From Symsagittifera roscoffensis (taxonomy: Eukaryota > Xenacoelomorpha > Acoela > Convolutidae), in NCBI RefSeq assembly GCF_963678635.1, contig NC_087067.1:20022596-20086595 (forward strand): a stretch of DNA of 64,000 nt, written 5' to 3'. The position numbers and the translations under genes are program-made. The notes beneath the pieces are model-generated. The model was not told the origin of the DNA and made no database searches. It worked only from the letters and a program-made list of their open reading frames with translations. This document shows positions 31,388 through 41,485 of this stretch, piece by piece. Within the stretch, counting starts at the first letter, position 1. The number at the start of each line of letters is the position of its first letter.

Positions 31388-33320
31388 CAGACGAAAAAGT
31401 TTTTTGTTGTCTTGAGCTCAAACTGGGAAGTTTTGAAAAAATAGGCAGGAAAATTTTGTTTAAATTATCGTTTTTTTTTTACGCGCGCTCCCCCCTTCAA
31501 AGTTAGTATGTATTCGCGCCAAAATTTCCTTAAAAAACTTTTAGGGTTCATCACCAAAAATGGATAATTCAACAAAATAATAAAAAGGGGCTCCTATGGA
31601 TTGGTAGGTGTTTGAACCCCTGAGGGGTGGGGGCAGACGCATGAAAGTTGTTTTGTTGTCTCAAGCTCAAACTTAGAAGTTTTGAAAAGTTAGGCAGGAA
31701 AGTTTTATTTAAATAATAGTTTTTTTATGATGCGCGCTCCCCCTTCAAAGTCAGTATGTATTGGCGCCAAGATTTCTTTTGAAAATTTTAGGGTTCGTCA
31801 CCAGAAATGGATATTTCAAAAAATAGTAAAAAGGGGGACACTTTAGGCCTGCAGGTGGTCGAATCCCTGAGGGTGCGGCAGACGCATAAAAGTTTTTTGT
31901 TGTCTTGAGCTCAAACTTACAAGTTATGAAAAAAACAGACAAGAAAAGTTGGTTTAAATAATCGATTTTTATGATGCGCGCTCCCCCCCCCCCCCCCCCC
32001 CTCAAAATTAGTATCTTTTAGCGCTAAAATTTCCTTTGAAAATTTTAGGGTTCGTCACCAGAAATGGATATTTCAAAAAATAGTAAAAAGGGGGACACTT
32101 TAGGTCTGCAGGTGGTCGAATCCCTGAGGGTGCGGCAGACGCATAAAAGTTTTTTGTTGTCTTGAGCTCAAACTTAGAAGTTTTGAAAAAACAGACAGGA
32201 AAATTTGGTTTAAATAAACGTTTTTTATGATGCGCGCTCTCCCCTCAAATTTAGTATCTTTTGGCGCCAAAATGTCCTTCGAAAAAATTTAGGGTCCATC
32301 ACCAAAAACGGATATTTCAACAAAATAGTACAGAGGGGGGACTTTTTGGGTCGGCAGGTGGTCGACTCCCTGAGGGTGGCAGACGCCCGGGTTGACCTCC
32401 ATACACCGAAAATGGCTATCATACAATTCCATACATCAAGTGTGTGGAAAAATGCCTGTCATACAATTTTCATACAAACTCTAAAAATGGTTAAAAACTG
32501 GTATAAACTTATTTCTGTGGATGTCTTATAAAACAGTCTGGTGATAAAAAACTGAGGTTCTCGTTTTTTGAAAAAAATGCTTATCATACAATTCCCATAT
32601 AGGGAAGTTGTATGACTGGCATTTTTTTGATGGCGACACCAAAAAGTACTAAGTAATTTTGAAAATTTGGCTTACATTTTTTTGTTTTTTTTTTTCAATC
32701 GCAAATCGAATTTCGTGCGCAAACAAACATTTTTCGAAAAAATTTTTTTGCGTGCAAAATTTAATTTTTTGTTTGTATAACGTAGTCCTGGATACGATAA
32801 TATTGCCTTTTATTTTTTTTTTTGCCTAAATTTTTTTTTCAAAAACGCTGAAAATTCCTTTTCGTTTGTATGTTGGGTTTATGTATGCCTTGATCAAAGT
32901 CTAATAATTTGAAAATTCAAAAACTTAAACTAATCATCATTAAAAAATTTTGCCAAAAAAAAAGTTCGTTACTTTTGTTATATCAATTGCGAAAAACCAA
33001 ATTCAGGTCGTTTGCTATGCATTGTAAATGCAAGTCCGTCCAATCTTTGGTGTTTTGAGTAACAAAGGTCTTTGTCACTTGTGTTCGTTTGCAAACACAA
33101 CCGAAAATTTTTCAGAAACTAAATTTAGAAAGAAAAAATCAAAATTTTTGGTTTATGGAAAAACACCTATCATACAATTTTCATAAATGGAAAAATGTTT
33201 ATCATAGAGATTTCATACAATGTTCTGTACGTATGGCATTGTATGGAAATTGTATGATTAGAAGTTTTGGTCAACCCGGGCGCCTAAAAGTTTTGTTGTC
33301 TTGAGTCTGAGAATTTTTTT
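31388..33320 (+). repeat. Tandem array of about 246-bp units derived from the MITE family
   Basis: Units start with CAGACG at 31388, 31634, 31879, 32136 and 32380 (lengths 246, 245, 257 and 244; the fifth is interrupted). Each has GTTGTCTTGAGCTCAAAC, a GCGCGCTCCCCCC(T) block, GCGCCAAAATTTCC, TTTTAGGGTTCGTCACCA, GGATATTTCA, a GGGGGAC block and GGTCGAATCCCTGAGGG. The second half of the unit matches the interior of the hAT-type MITE at 30130-30290. The first part carries the core of the CTTGAGCTC repeat. Units 3 and 4 are the most alike. The fifth unit is split by the element at 32386-33280. Confidence 0.9.
32386..33280. mobile_element. CCCGGG-ended inverted-repeat element, 895-bp copy
   Basis: The ends are perfect 12-bp inverted repeats CCCGGGTTGACC/GGTCAACCCGGG. 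The element splits a tandem unit: the left flank ends GCAGACG and the right begins CGCCTAAAAG, against GCAGACGCATAAAAG in intact units. Only CG is duplicated. Subterminal regions carry several direct and inverted copies of ATGCTxxTCATACAATTTCC. There is no recognisable transposase. A 216-bp relative lies at 39223-39438. Confidence 0.88.
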
Positions 33321-34166
33321 TGTTTTGTTATCTGTTTTCGTAAAACTATGGGGGTTTAAAGATTGTTCAATTCGGGATATTTAACGTATATTTTATGCTA
33401 ATAATGGGTACACGGAGAATAAATCTGTCTTAAATACCGTCTTGAATTAAATAGTGGCTTGCAATTTGTTCTATTTGGGTCTATGACAACAGACTTTCAT
33501 GATTTTTACAGGCCGAATTTCAAAATTTTCAAACGACTATAATTTTTTGTTTATGCGCCGATTTCTGAAAATTGGTTTCTTAAAATTGCTTTATATGAAA
33601 ACAATTTTACTGTGACAACTTTCAGTTTGTCAAATGGATCGGTTTTTGAAATGCGTACATTATAAATCAAAGAATGCTACGAATAATTGTTATTTTTAAA
33701 GCTTTTGAAATGTTCATTACTTTCGTAACAAAGCTTAAAAATGTACTTGACATAACGTGTGGGGATCGTTTTCGAAATAACTCTCAAAGATTAAAAAAAA
33801 GAATTTTCTGTTTCAATTTTAAAAAAAGTTCAAAAGCGGCGCTAAGTACTAATCCATAGAACTTAAAAAGCAGTCGAAAGTTTCAGGGTTTTTCCTTGAT
33901 ACTAGCAGTCCTACCTAGCTATCAAAATATGCAGATTTTCGCACTGCACATATTTTTCCTCAAAATTAATTTACTCCTGTTTTCGCATCCCTTTTTAACC
34001 TCGTAATTCTAAGGCTACAGTTTTTAAAACCGACAATAGGGAAAAAGAACCAATTATTTTACAGCCCGCAAAATAAACAAAGGAAATTTGCATATAAATT
34101 TCAATCATAACACCAATTCTACCTTATGAGTTGCACAAGTGGTGTTTGTTTCACGTTAAAACTGTG
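33293..34166. other. Repeat-derived DNA between the array and the Frizzled-domain gene
   Basis: 33293-33450 is a copy of the CTTGAGCTC repeat. 33560-33680 and 33850-33920 match 29330-29460 and 29270-29330 (CTTAAAA(A/G)GCAGTCG). No coding sequence is supported before 34,267. Confidence 0.65.
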
Positions 34167-34252
34167 AATAATGTTACATCACCATTTGGTTGCCCCAATA
34201 GCTAGCATTCAACATAATAAAGCTGCTGATTGTTTTCTTGGCTGGTTAATTT

Positions 34253-34262
34253 TATCTTTCAG
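34253..34262 (+). promoter_or_regulatory. 3' splice site immediately before the Frizzled-domain start codon
   Basis: The run TTAATTTTATCTTTCAG ends at 34262, four bases before ATG 34267. A pyrimidine-rich acceptor this close to the start codon implies either a 5'-UTR intron or spliced-leader addition. It also supports ATG 34267 over the upstream in-frame ATG at 34171. Confidence 0.65.
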
Positions 34263-34266
34263 CAAA

Positions 34267-34776
34267 ATGAATATTTTTGCAGTAAGTTTTATACTTTCGC
34301 TGGGAAGAAGTGGAAGTGCCTTTGTAATTCAACCAAATTTTACAATTACATCAACTCCAATGCCGGGTCAGTGTATCGAAATTCCAGAAATATTGAAAAG
34401 CGGACCATGCACAATTTGGAATCAAACATTTAAAACTGATTTATTTGGAGATGAAATAAAATCCGGATCTGACAATCCTCGTCAATTGATATTTTTTAAC
34501 GCATTGAAGAGACAAAATTGCGACGTTGACAGCCCGAATATCGGTAGATTTATCTGTTCTCTTTTTACACCGAATTGCCAAAAACTTGTTGATGAAGACG
34601 ACGAAACTAAGGAAATGATAGAAATCATTCCTCCCTGCAGAAATCTTTGTCAGGAGTTTAACAGAGAGACAAAAGAATGTACTGTCAATGAGCCATTGGA
34701 CATAGACTGCAATGAGTTTCCCAAGCCCCTAGATGTGAATAAACGTTGCGTCTCTGCCCTCTTCACAGAATACTAA
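34267..34776 (+). CDS. Secreted Frizzled-type cysteine-rich-domain protein (CRD only)
   Basis: This is a 169-residue protein from ATG 34267. Residues 1-19 (MNIFAVSFILSLGRSGSAF) form a signal peptide. The mature part has ten cysteines at 36, 48, 85, 97, 104, 124, 128, 138, 148 and 161, in the order and local context of the Frizzled CRD. Conserved pieces are FICSLFTPNC (95-104), IIPPCRNLCQEF (120-131) and DCNEFP (147-152). Two N-glycosylation sequons occur (N24-FT, N52-QT). CRDs of this family bind Wnt lipids in Frizzled receptors and secreted Frizzled-related proteins. Here no transmembrane segments and no netrin-like domain follow; the frame stops nine residues after the last cysteine. A role as a secreted Wnt modulator is inference. 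The coding part has no intron. It sits in a duplicated repeat block, and copy A at 29.5 kb has no counterpart of the gene. Confidence 0.88.
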   Translation: MNIFAVSFILSLGRSGSAFVIQPNFTITSTPMPGQCIEIPEILKSGPCTIWNQTFKTDLFGDEIKSGSDNPRQLIFFNALKRQNCDVDSPNIGRFICSLFTPNCQKLVDEDDETKEMIEIIPPCRNLCQEFNRETKECTVNEPLDIDCNEFPKPLDVNKRCVSALFTEY

Positions 34777-36200
34777 ACATGCTAATCATGTTATATATCC
34801 TGCGAGAATTATTTGAAAGTTGAATTTCAAGTTCAGTTGTTTTTGAAGTTAGGATCAGATCTGATATTTTCCCGATGTGGAAAAGATTTTTTTGTCGACG
34901 AATTTGATTTTCAGGGTTTTCCAGAACACATTAAAGACCAAGTTTTGCTGATTAATTTACAGTATAGATTCATTGTTATGATGAAAAAGGGCTTTGCTTG
35001 TTGTTTCAGTTAAAAGCCCCCTAAAGAAAGAGAAAAGATTCAGCTTGCTAACAAATGCAGAATACTTTGAAAAAACTGATTTCAGCAAAAATGAAAAAAC
35101 TGAAAAATGTAAAGTCGAAAACTTAACTGATTTAGATGAAAAACAGCAAATACAGAGGTACTTTAAAAATTGCTTAAATATCCCCAAAGTTTTAATTGTA
35201 TAATAACTTTTAAAATTATTACTTGGAGAAAAACCTCTCAATTTTTATCATAATTTATCTGAAAACCGAAAATACTCAGATGACTTATTCTCGAAAAAAA
35301 GACAATGTTTTTTGTTTTTGAAACATAATGCCGTCGAATAATGTTTTATTATGATATTACACTTGAAATACTACAAAATTTCCTCATATAGTCGAAATTG
35401 GGTGTGAAAAAAATTAAGCTAGTTTAGACATCTTTGCTGCCAATTTGTTTCCTTTTGATGAATCTTCACGCTTCTGTATCAAGAATTTGCATTTTACAAG
35501 ATTCCAATTTAGTGGTGCAAGTTAGTTAATTACAAATTGTTTTTGATTTTCATTTAAAAACTTTCATGGAGATCCAGGACCGAATACAGTGACAACATCA
35601 TTTGTGTTAGTGAGTGATTTTCAATCTTACAACCAAAACGCATTCATCCAAGAAAAAGAGGTGATCTTAAAAATCCAAACTTTAACTTCAGCTCGGTTTT
35701 TTTGATTTTGTAAAGGTTTTTGGCTAAAACGATTAGTATGCTTTCTCAGAAATATATATAAATGAATTGGCTGAATAAATGAGCTATAATGATACACAGA
35801 CATTTTAAACTCTCTATATTTTAATCTTACAAAAATTTGTCAAAGATTGTGTTGGTTACAGAAAACAAGTTTACAAATCACAATTCTGCCAAATCACAGT
35901 TCAACGACAAGGAGTGAGATCTATGCAACCAACACTGTTTAGAAAAGCAGATACCCATAAAACGAAAAGGGAAAATTTAGGCTGAATTTGCAAAAGGATC
36001 TGAAATTTGCAAATCTATTAATTATTTTTTTAATATCTCATTCAAAGACAAAAACAAAAATATCGTTTCAGCCGAAAAAGAAACGACTTTTGTCATCAGT
36101 GCAAAAAAATCAAGTCGGAGAATTCCGACAAAATTTAAAAAACCAAAAACAAGACATTTTCAAAATTTTGACTTTTTTCGATATGAGTTGTCGTAGATGT
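34777..36200. other. No further gene; duplicated segment copy B (35035-35600)
   Basis: 35035-35600 pairs with 29590-30560 and keeps the empty MITE site near 35355-35375. A 66-codon frame at 34813-35013 and a lysine-rich frame at 35988-36206 have no recognisable features. No clear AATAAA follows the Frizzled-domain gene within 250 bp. Confidence 0.6.
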
Positions 36201-36680
36201 CAGTGAGGTGACCTAAGTCGAACGAAAACAGGTAACTAAAATAAAATAAGATGACATTATTTAAGCTAAACATGACTTAACTTGTGTAAAATTATGTAGG
36301 GCTTGGAAGAGACATCTATACATCTTACAAATTGCACAACCCCTCTTTTGTCTGACACAAATGCAAGGAGAGAAATTTGATTTTAACAGCCTGAAGAGTT
36401 ATGGTGTTTTGTCAAGTAACTCAGAAAACCCATCTTTATAATGATGCGTTTCCTAAATTATCTTATAAGACGTCATCTGTCTTCAAGTTTTTACGATCAA
36501 GCTGCCCTCCTTGCTTTTGTATTAGACAGAAGAGGTGTTGTGCAATGTGTAACAGGTGGTCTAGATGTTTCGGCTGAGGCCCGAAAATTTTGCTTCATGT
36601 TAATTCAAGACCAGTCTATTTTAGGTCACCTCACTTTAACTTGAGTCACCTACTTAATTTCATTTTAGGTCACCTCACTG
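36201..36680. repeat. Inverted-repeat element with CAGTGAGGTGACCTAA ends
   Basis: CAGTGAGGTGACCTAA (36201-36216) has its exact reverse complement at 36665-36680 and a second inverted copy about 40 bp earlier (near 36622-36637). The spacing of about 480 bp and CA-starting ends resemble a small DNA transposon. I found no target duplication, so the class is open. Confidence 0.5.
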
Positions 36681-38265
36681 TTCAGACCCAACCCGTGACA
36701 AAAAATTCGTGTCAAAAATTTGAGAAATGTCAAGTTTTTGGGTTTTCTAAAATTGATCGGAACTCCTCCATGGTTGAACTTTTATGCTTTTTTACAGCTA
36801 TTGTTGTTTTTTCGGCTCAGATGATTTCTTATTTTTGTTTTTGAAAGAGAAAAGAAAATTTTCATAATGTTTTAGATTCCAGATTCTTTTAGGTGTTTCT
36901 ATTCTTTTTGAGGGTGTGTTTTCTAAAAGAATTGGTTGCATACAACGCAATCATTGTAGTTAATTGTAAACATTGGTTTAGTAACTAGCACAATCCTTGC
37001 ATAATTTTTTGCCAGACCAAAATATAAAGAGATTGAAATGTCGACTTACCATTATAGTTCATATATTCAGCCAAGTCAGTTTCATGTTTGACCGAGCATA
37101 AGAAACATTGAAGCCAAAACTTTTACAAAATCTGAAAACCAAGATCAAGCCAAGGATTTGATTTTTGATAACATCCTTCTTCAGAATGAACACGTTTAGC
37201 TCATATTTTGAACGCCCGAGACTGATGCTAACATAAATTGTGTTATCACTGTTACAGCACCTGATATTCAGTGAAAACTTTTGATTGCGCGTCGAAACCT
37301 TTGTGCAATCAACCACTTTTCACCAGAAAAGTGGCGTTCAATCACAATGATGAGAAGTGACAGTGTTAGTAGCCCTTTTGAAAATTCTGAAAAACAGGTC
37401 TATATCTAGCTATAAAAAGACAATTTTCAACCGGAAAAAAAAATAACTTTTTTGAACAAACTTTCTTAGTAAAAATTGAGTACAAAACGTGTGACTTTTT
37501 TAATCATTAATTGCTTAAATTAAGATTGTCAATAGAGATGCCACCTGAGAGGCTGATTCTTTTTTTGTACTCTCCAGAACTGATTCAAATTGTTTATGTA
37601 GGATTTCATGAAACGTATGCTTATCGTTTTATACCATTAAAACATATTGATTTTCATGATTTATTTTTAAACCTAATCGCAGTTCCGTATAATCGCGACC
37701 GTTTTTTTTTTAATACAAAAAAATTTTCTGAAAAATGGTTTTGTCTGTGTGAACAGCGTATTTCCTATATTCATCAATGAAACAGTCACCCCTTCTTATA
37801 AAGGACAAATTTAATCATTTAGATAGAAGAATAATAATTTTTACACAAGTGAATGATCAATTCCCTATACGGATTTACAGATTTTTTTTCACACATGGTC
37901 TAGTAACTTTTTATGATACCTTACGCTTCTTCCTGCCATTGTTAGGCCTCTTCTGATAAAACTAATTGTTGTTCAATATCAACAGTCATACTCCGTCACC
38001 GGAAAATAACAAGAAGTTTCAAGAACTGTTCGAAAAAAGAAAAAGGTACATACAAAAAACACAAAAAAAACTAGAAAAAAACTGTTCATCAAAGAAAATT
38101 ATTGTTAAGAACCTCAAAAATAACCTAATCGTTTTGAGGCTAGCCGAAAAATTTGATTCCTCCAAAATCTGTCGTTTTGGTCTAACTGCCCAAAGAAACC
38201 TCAAAACCTGAATGAACAGATAGGGTTTTCTCTAAAATCGTTTGCCCTGTTTTTCACTGTGAGAA
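36681..38265. other. No supported gene; unassigned frame at 37511-37780
   Basis: The plus frame from the ATG at about 37535 has mixed residue composition (PPERLILFLYSPELIQIVYV, later ending ISYIHQ) and could be a small protein or a decayed coding fragment. I recognise no family, and no splice signals or signal peptide support it. A lysine-rich frame at 37966-38211 is low complexity. The rest is AT-rich. Confidence 0.3.
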
Positions 38266-38275
38266 TGGCCGCAAG

Positions 38276-38352
38276 TTTTTATGGCGCTGTGGAGAATCGG
38301 GTAGTGATGATGCCCAGCAATCATATCATTGCAGGTTCAAATCTCACGTGCA
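38276..38352 (+). repeat. tRNA-like sequence, probable SINE head
   Basis: A box-A-like TGGCGCTGTGGAGA (38282-38295) and a box-B-like GGTTCAAATCT (38334-38344) lie about 50 bp apart. The following DNA (ATAGCTTAATGG near 38390) gives a second weak A-box. It is not a clean cloverleaf, so I call it tRNA-derived rather than a tRNA. Confidence 0.35.
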
Positions 38353-38922
38353 CTGCAATTTGCAGGGCCAACGATTGCAATATAGCCATAGCTTAATGGT
38401 CTCATGGCTAAATTAGCTCTGGTTGGTTTTTGTATAATTAACTTCTCCAGGTTAGGTCTCTGGCTCTAATAAACTTTTAGATCGAGTGAACTTTTAGATC
38501 CTCGTTCTCTACTAAACCTGTTCTGAATTCACAATATTTTTGTTTTAGAAATTAAATTATCAACTTCATTATTTTTGCGTAGAGCGCGACATTGTTAATG
38601 AATCACATTGTGTTCAAGCGACAAATTTATTTTAATTAATAAATCAAACGTCAAAATGAGGAACAAAAATGATCTCTTTACTCAAAAAGTCATCAAAAAA
38701 TTAGAAAAATTGTTATCTGAATCACAAAGTTTGATTACTGTAGTCGATAGTCAGAAAAAACTTGCTCGTTAACGGATTTCATTTCTCTTCAAGTTAAAAC
38801 CGAAATTAACCTGCTCTTATCAAAAAAACGTGTTTCAACCAAAAATGTAATTCAGAACGAAAATTCATAAAAAATTCAAAAACTACAAGTACCTTTCAAA
38901 AGCTATTTTAAAATTGATTAAT

Positions 38923-39044
38923 ATGGCTAGATTTATGTTATTTGTTGTTGCATTTTTGGGCCAAATATGGGTTGGTACTTGCATTGTGCAAGAGCGCCGA
39001 CCCTGTCAGAATGTTCAAGCCGATCCTAAGTTCATTCTTCCTGG
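38923..39044 (+). CDS. Candidate first exon of a secreted protein (signal peptide, then Cys-rich start)
   Basis: From ATG 38923 the frame gives a strong signal peptide (MARFMLFVVAFLGQIWVG) then TCIVQERRPCQN and DPKFILPG. It meets a consensus 5' splice site GG|GTAAGT at 39045, with 40 codons plus two bases (phase 2). The two cysteines and FILPG before the junction resemble the opening of a thyroglobulin type-1 repeat, where a Cys follows (F/Y)xPxC, but this is a guess from a short stretch. The downstream exon was not found; the intron would contain the CCCGGG element at 39223-39438. The strength of both signal peptide and donor makes this a likely real exon, or the relic of one. Confidence 0.5.
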
Positions 39045-39222
39045 GTAAGTAGTAATAATTTTATTCGTTATGTAGTAAGAATTTGAAACTCCCTTTAACT
39101 GATTGCTATCTTAGATGCTACCCCTTCTACGACTGCCAAATAGCTCAGTCAAATTCGGGTGCCTAGCTGGACTTGATAGTAAAATCTGACCATTGCTTTT
39201 TAACTCTCCGCGCCGACATTTA

Positions 39223-39438
39223 CCCGGGTTGACCTCCATAGACCGAAAATGCTAATCATACAATTTCATACACTTAGTCTATGGAAAAATGCTAGTCATA
39301 CAATTTCCATATATGAAGCAATACTAATCATAGACCTTTCATACAATTTTCTGTACGTATGGAATTGTATGGAAAGTGTATGACTAGCATTTTTCCATAT
39401 ATGGAAATTGTATGACTAGTATTTTTGGTCATCCCGGG
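39223..39438. mobile_element. CCCGGG-ended inverted-repeat MITE, 216-bp copy
   Basis: The ends read CCCGGGTTGACC and GGTCATCCCGGG, flanked by TA on both sides (39221-39222 and 39439-39440). Nearly all the body consists of direct and inverted copies of ATGCTAGTCATACAATTTCC and CATATATGGAAA. The single strand can fold on itself almost completely. TA duplication fits the Tc1/mariner superfamily, but the 895-bp relative is flanked by CG. Confidence 0.88.
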
Positions 39439-39440
39439 TA

Positions 39441-40660
39441 CACATTTTAGTTTGAAGTCTACAAAACTACTTCAACGTAGTCATAATGTAACGAAACTTT
39501 GCCTAATGAACAATTTAAATTTCAGCATTCTATAATGTGCACGCACGTATGCCAAAAAGCGTTCACCACTGTTATCGAAAAATTGATTTTTGATATATTT
39601 GAAAACACTGGATTTGAATTTTCAGGTGGGTCTTTTTAAATAGTTTTTGTTCCGACTTTAGAAGAAAGTGCGGAATATTGTTTTTTTTCTAAATAAGAGT
39701 TTTCGGGGTTCAGAAAAATGTAGCTGAAAACAGCTGTTTTGAAGACAACCCTATGTATGAAAAACGAGCTCTATTTTACAGTTCACCCTTTTTCGCAGAA
39801 AGATACAGTTTCAATATTGGCCATCAAAAAAGATTTTTGTGCTGCAGCAATAGTTTATTACCTATCGGTGTGAACAAACGACCAGTTTTCAACAGCTTTT
39901 ATTTGCAAGCGGCTGCTTGAACAATATGAGATCTTTGTTTTTTTTAAAATTTAGTTATGAGTTGGAAACTGGACGGAGGCTTTCGAAATTAAAAAAATTC
40001 TTTTTGAGAATAATTAGAAGTACTCAAGCCCAAGGTTCAGCAGCCAAAACTTGCAGTGGGAACGATTTATGGAATCCGTCAAATAAGCAGTCAAAACTAC
40101 CACGAAACTACCGTGCAATTTTCATTGCCAATTACTTATTGCTCCACAACCTCAGTGGTCTGTTGAACAAAAATACTGCTCTTTTTAAGTTACTCCAAGT
40201 GGTTTTTGCTAAAGACTTCTTACAAAGACTTTAAAGAAACTTTTAGTGTAATAAATATTATTGAAACATGTTTTAAAAATAGCTGATTTAACCCATATCT
40301 TTTGCATGCAAATTACGGTAATTAAAAAATTATACCAATTTTAAAGTCTTTTACTAGGAGGTTTTAACAGAAAAAAAACAGTGTTTTGAACATGAGCTTA
40401 ATAGATTGTATGTAATCAGAGTTTAATAGATTGGTATGCAATCAGCCCCAAGCTCAATTCATAAAAAAATTGGAAAATTTTGCTGACAATTATCGACATA
40501 AAAAATTGTCAAAAAAGTTTTTTTTAAAAAGCGTTTACAAATTTTAAAGTCAATTTTATCATAGATTATATAGATGTTCGATAAAAACTTTTCAATTGTT
40601 TTTCGCTTGCTGCTCTGTTCTCTAGACCTTCTTTCGGATGACCAACCGATTACCTTAAAA
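39441..40660. other. No supported gene
   Basis: A 105-codon frame at 39917-40234 has no motif I recognise and no splice-site support. The remainder is AT-rich. A repeated phrase GATTGxxATGxAATCAG occurs twice near 40,405-40,445. Confidence 0.45.
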
Positions 40661-40682
40661 TCTCGTTGGTAATCTTTTGTTG

Positions 40683-40794
40683 GTAAAATTGTCTGGCGTA
40701 TGCTGAACCAATGTGGAGATGATCTGAAGTATTTGAAGCGTACAGTTGCCTCATTAATTTAACGTACAAAATATCCATTTGCACGCCTACATCA
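40683..40794 (+). repeat. 5' LTR remnant of the Gypsy element
   Basis: It shares TGG CGTAT, the ATxTGAAGTA block, ACAGTTGCCT, GCGTA/ACGTAnAAAA and ATCCATTT with 45727-45836, and both end CCTACATCA. The 5' boundary is not resolved; the LTR may be longer. Confidence 0.7.
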
Positions 40795-40809
40795 TGGTGC
40801 AGCCAACAG
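40795..40809 (+). promoter_or_regulatory. Primer-binding site of the Gypsy element
   Basis: TGGTGCAGCCAACAG immediately follows the LTR end. The TGG start and GC-rich body are typical of tRNA-primed retroelements; the tRNA species was not determined. Confidence 0.6.
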
Positions 40810-40857
40810 AAAAAGTTGCCTTGAGTCGTAAAAAAAGTTCAAATCTAACTTGTACTT

Positions 40858-41485
40858 ATGCATAGGAGACGACGTGCAGCTAATCTTGAAAGCAGGAAAA
40901 CCGGGATAAAAGTTAGGACGGAAAGGTACCTTAGAAGCCTCGACGAAATGAAGAGTGTCTTCAAACGCGAACGAATGTCACGCATGAACGAGGGCTGTTT
41001 ATGGCGAAAAACAGCGGGAGCAAAAACGTTCGAGAAGTTTCATCTGGAATTGAGCGCATTGCCGGGGCAATGCGACTTCACTAATGCAAGACAAAATATA
41101 CAGGACGTATTTATTATGAAAATGCGAGAAACAGATTGTCAACGAGAACTTTCGCAATCGACGAAAACGCCCGAGGAGGTAAATCATATTGCATTGTCTT
41201 AGGAGAAGGGAAAGCGTATGTACATCGTCAGCGCCGCATATTACTATTTAGCAGGAACCAGTAGGCAACATCAGGAAAGGAGCGTGATATTTCCTACACC
41301 GTGGGCGCGGAGGCCAAGGAGGCATACCCGGGGCGAATTAAGCAGTTAAGCGGCGGTGTTACAATTTTGATGCCTCAATCTTTACATTGACACCTATTTC
41401 AAATTGCCCAGCAGGGAACATAACGTGTAACAAGTGTCAAAAGATAGAATATTTCGAAAGCACCTGTTGGCGAGTACGGCGCTTA
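40858..41485 (+). pseudogene. Gypsy Gag remnant with zinc knuckle
   Basis: A basic N-terminal frame (40858-41202) ends with ARQNIQDVFIMKMRETDCQ and RELSQSTKTPEEV, which match the C-terminal capsid helices before the nucleocapsid in Ty3/Gypsy Gag (RDLFxxNMxxxDxQxELLxxxxxPExAL). After a break, CNKC, then ECST-like CW near 41425-41460 is a decayed CCHC zinc knuckle. The chain is broken by frameshifts between the two. Confidence 0.6.

Noticed and set aside
34171-34266. Upstream in-frame ATG adding 32 residues to the Frizzled-domain protein
   Set aside because: The extension contains a pyrimidine tract and AG splice site just before ATG 34267 and would bury the signal peptide; it reads like intron or outron sequence.
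36441-36644. 67-residue plus frame (MMRFLNYLIRRHLSSS start)
   Set aside because: It lies inside the inverted-repeat element 36201-36680, has no recognised motif and runs into the repeated GGTCACCTCACT sequence.
40858-41202. Host gene encoding a basic 114-residue protein
   Set aside because: Its C-terminal half matches Ty3/Gypsy Gag and it lies just after an LTR and primer-binding site.
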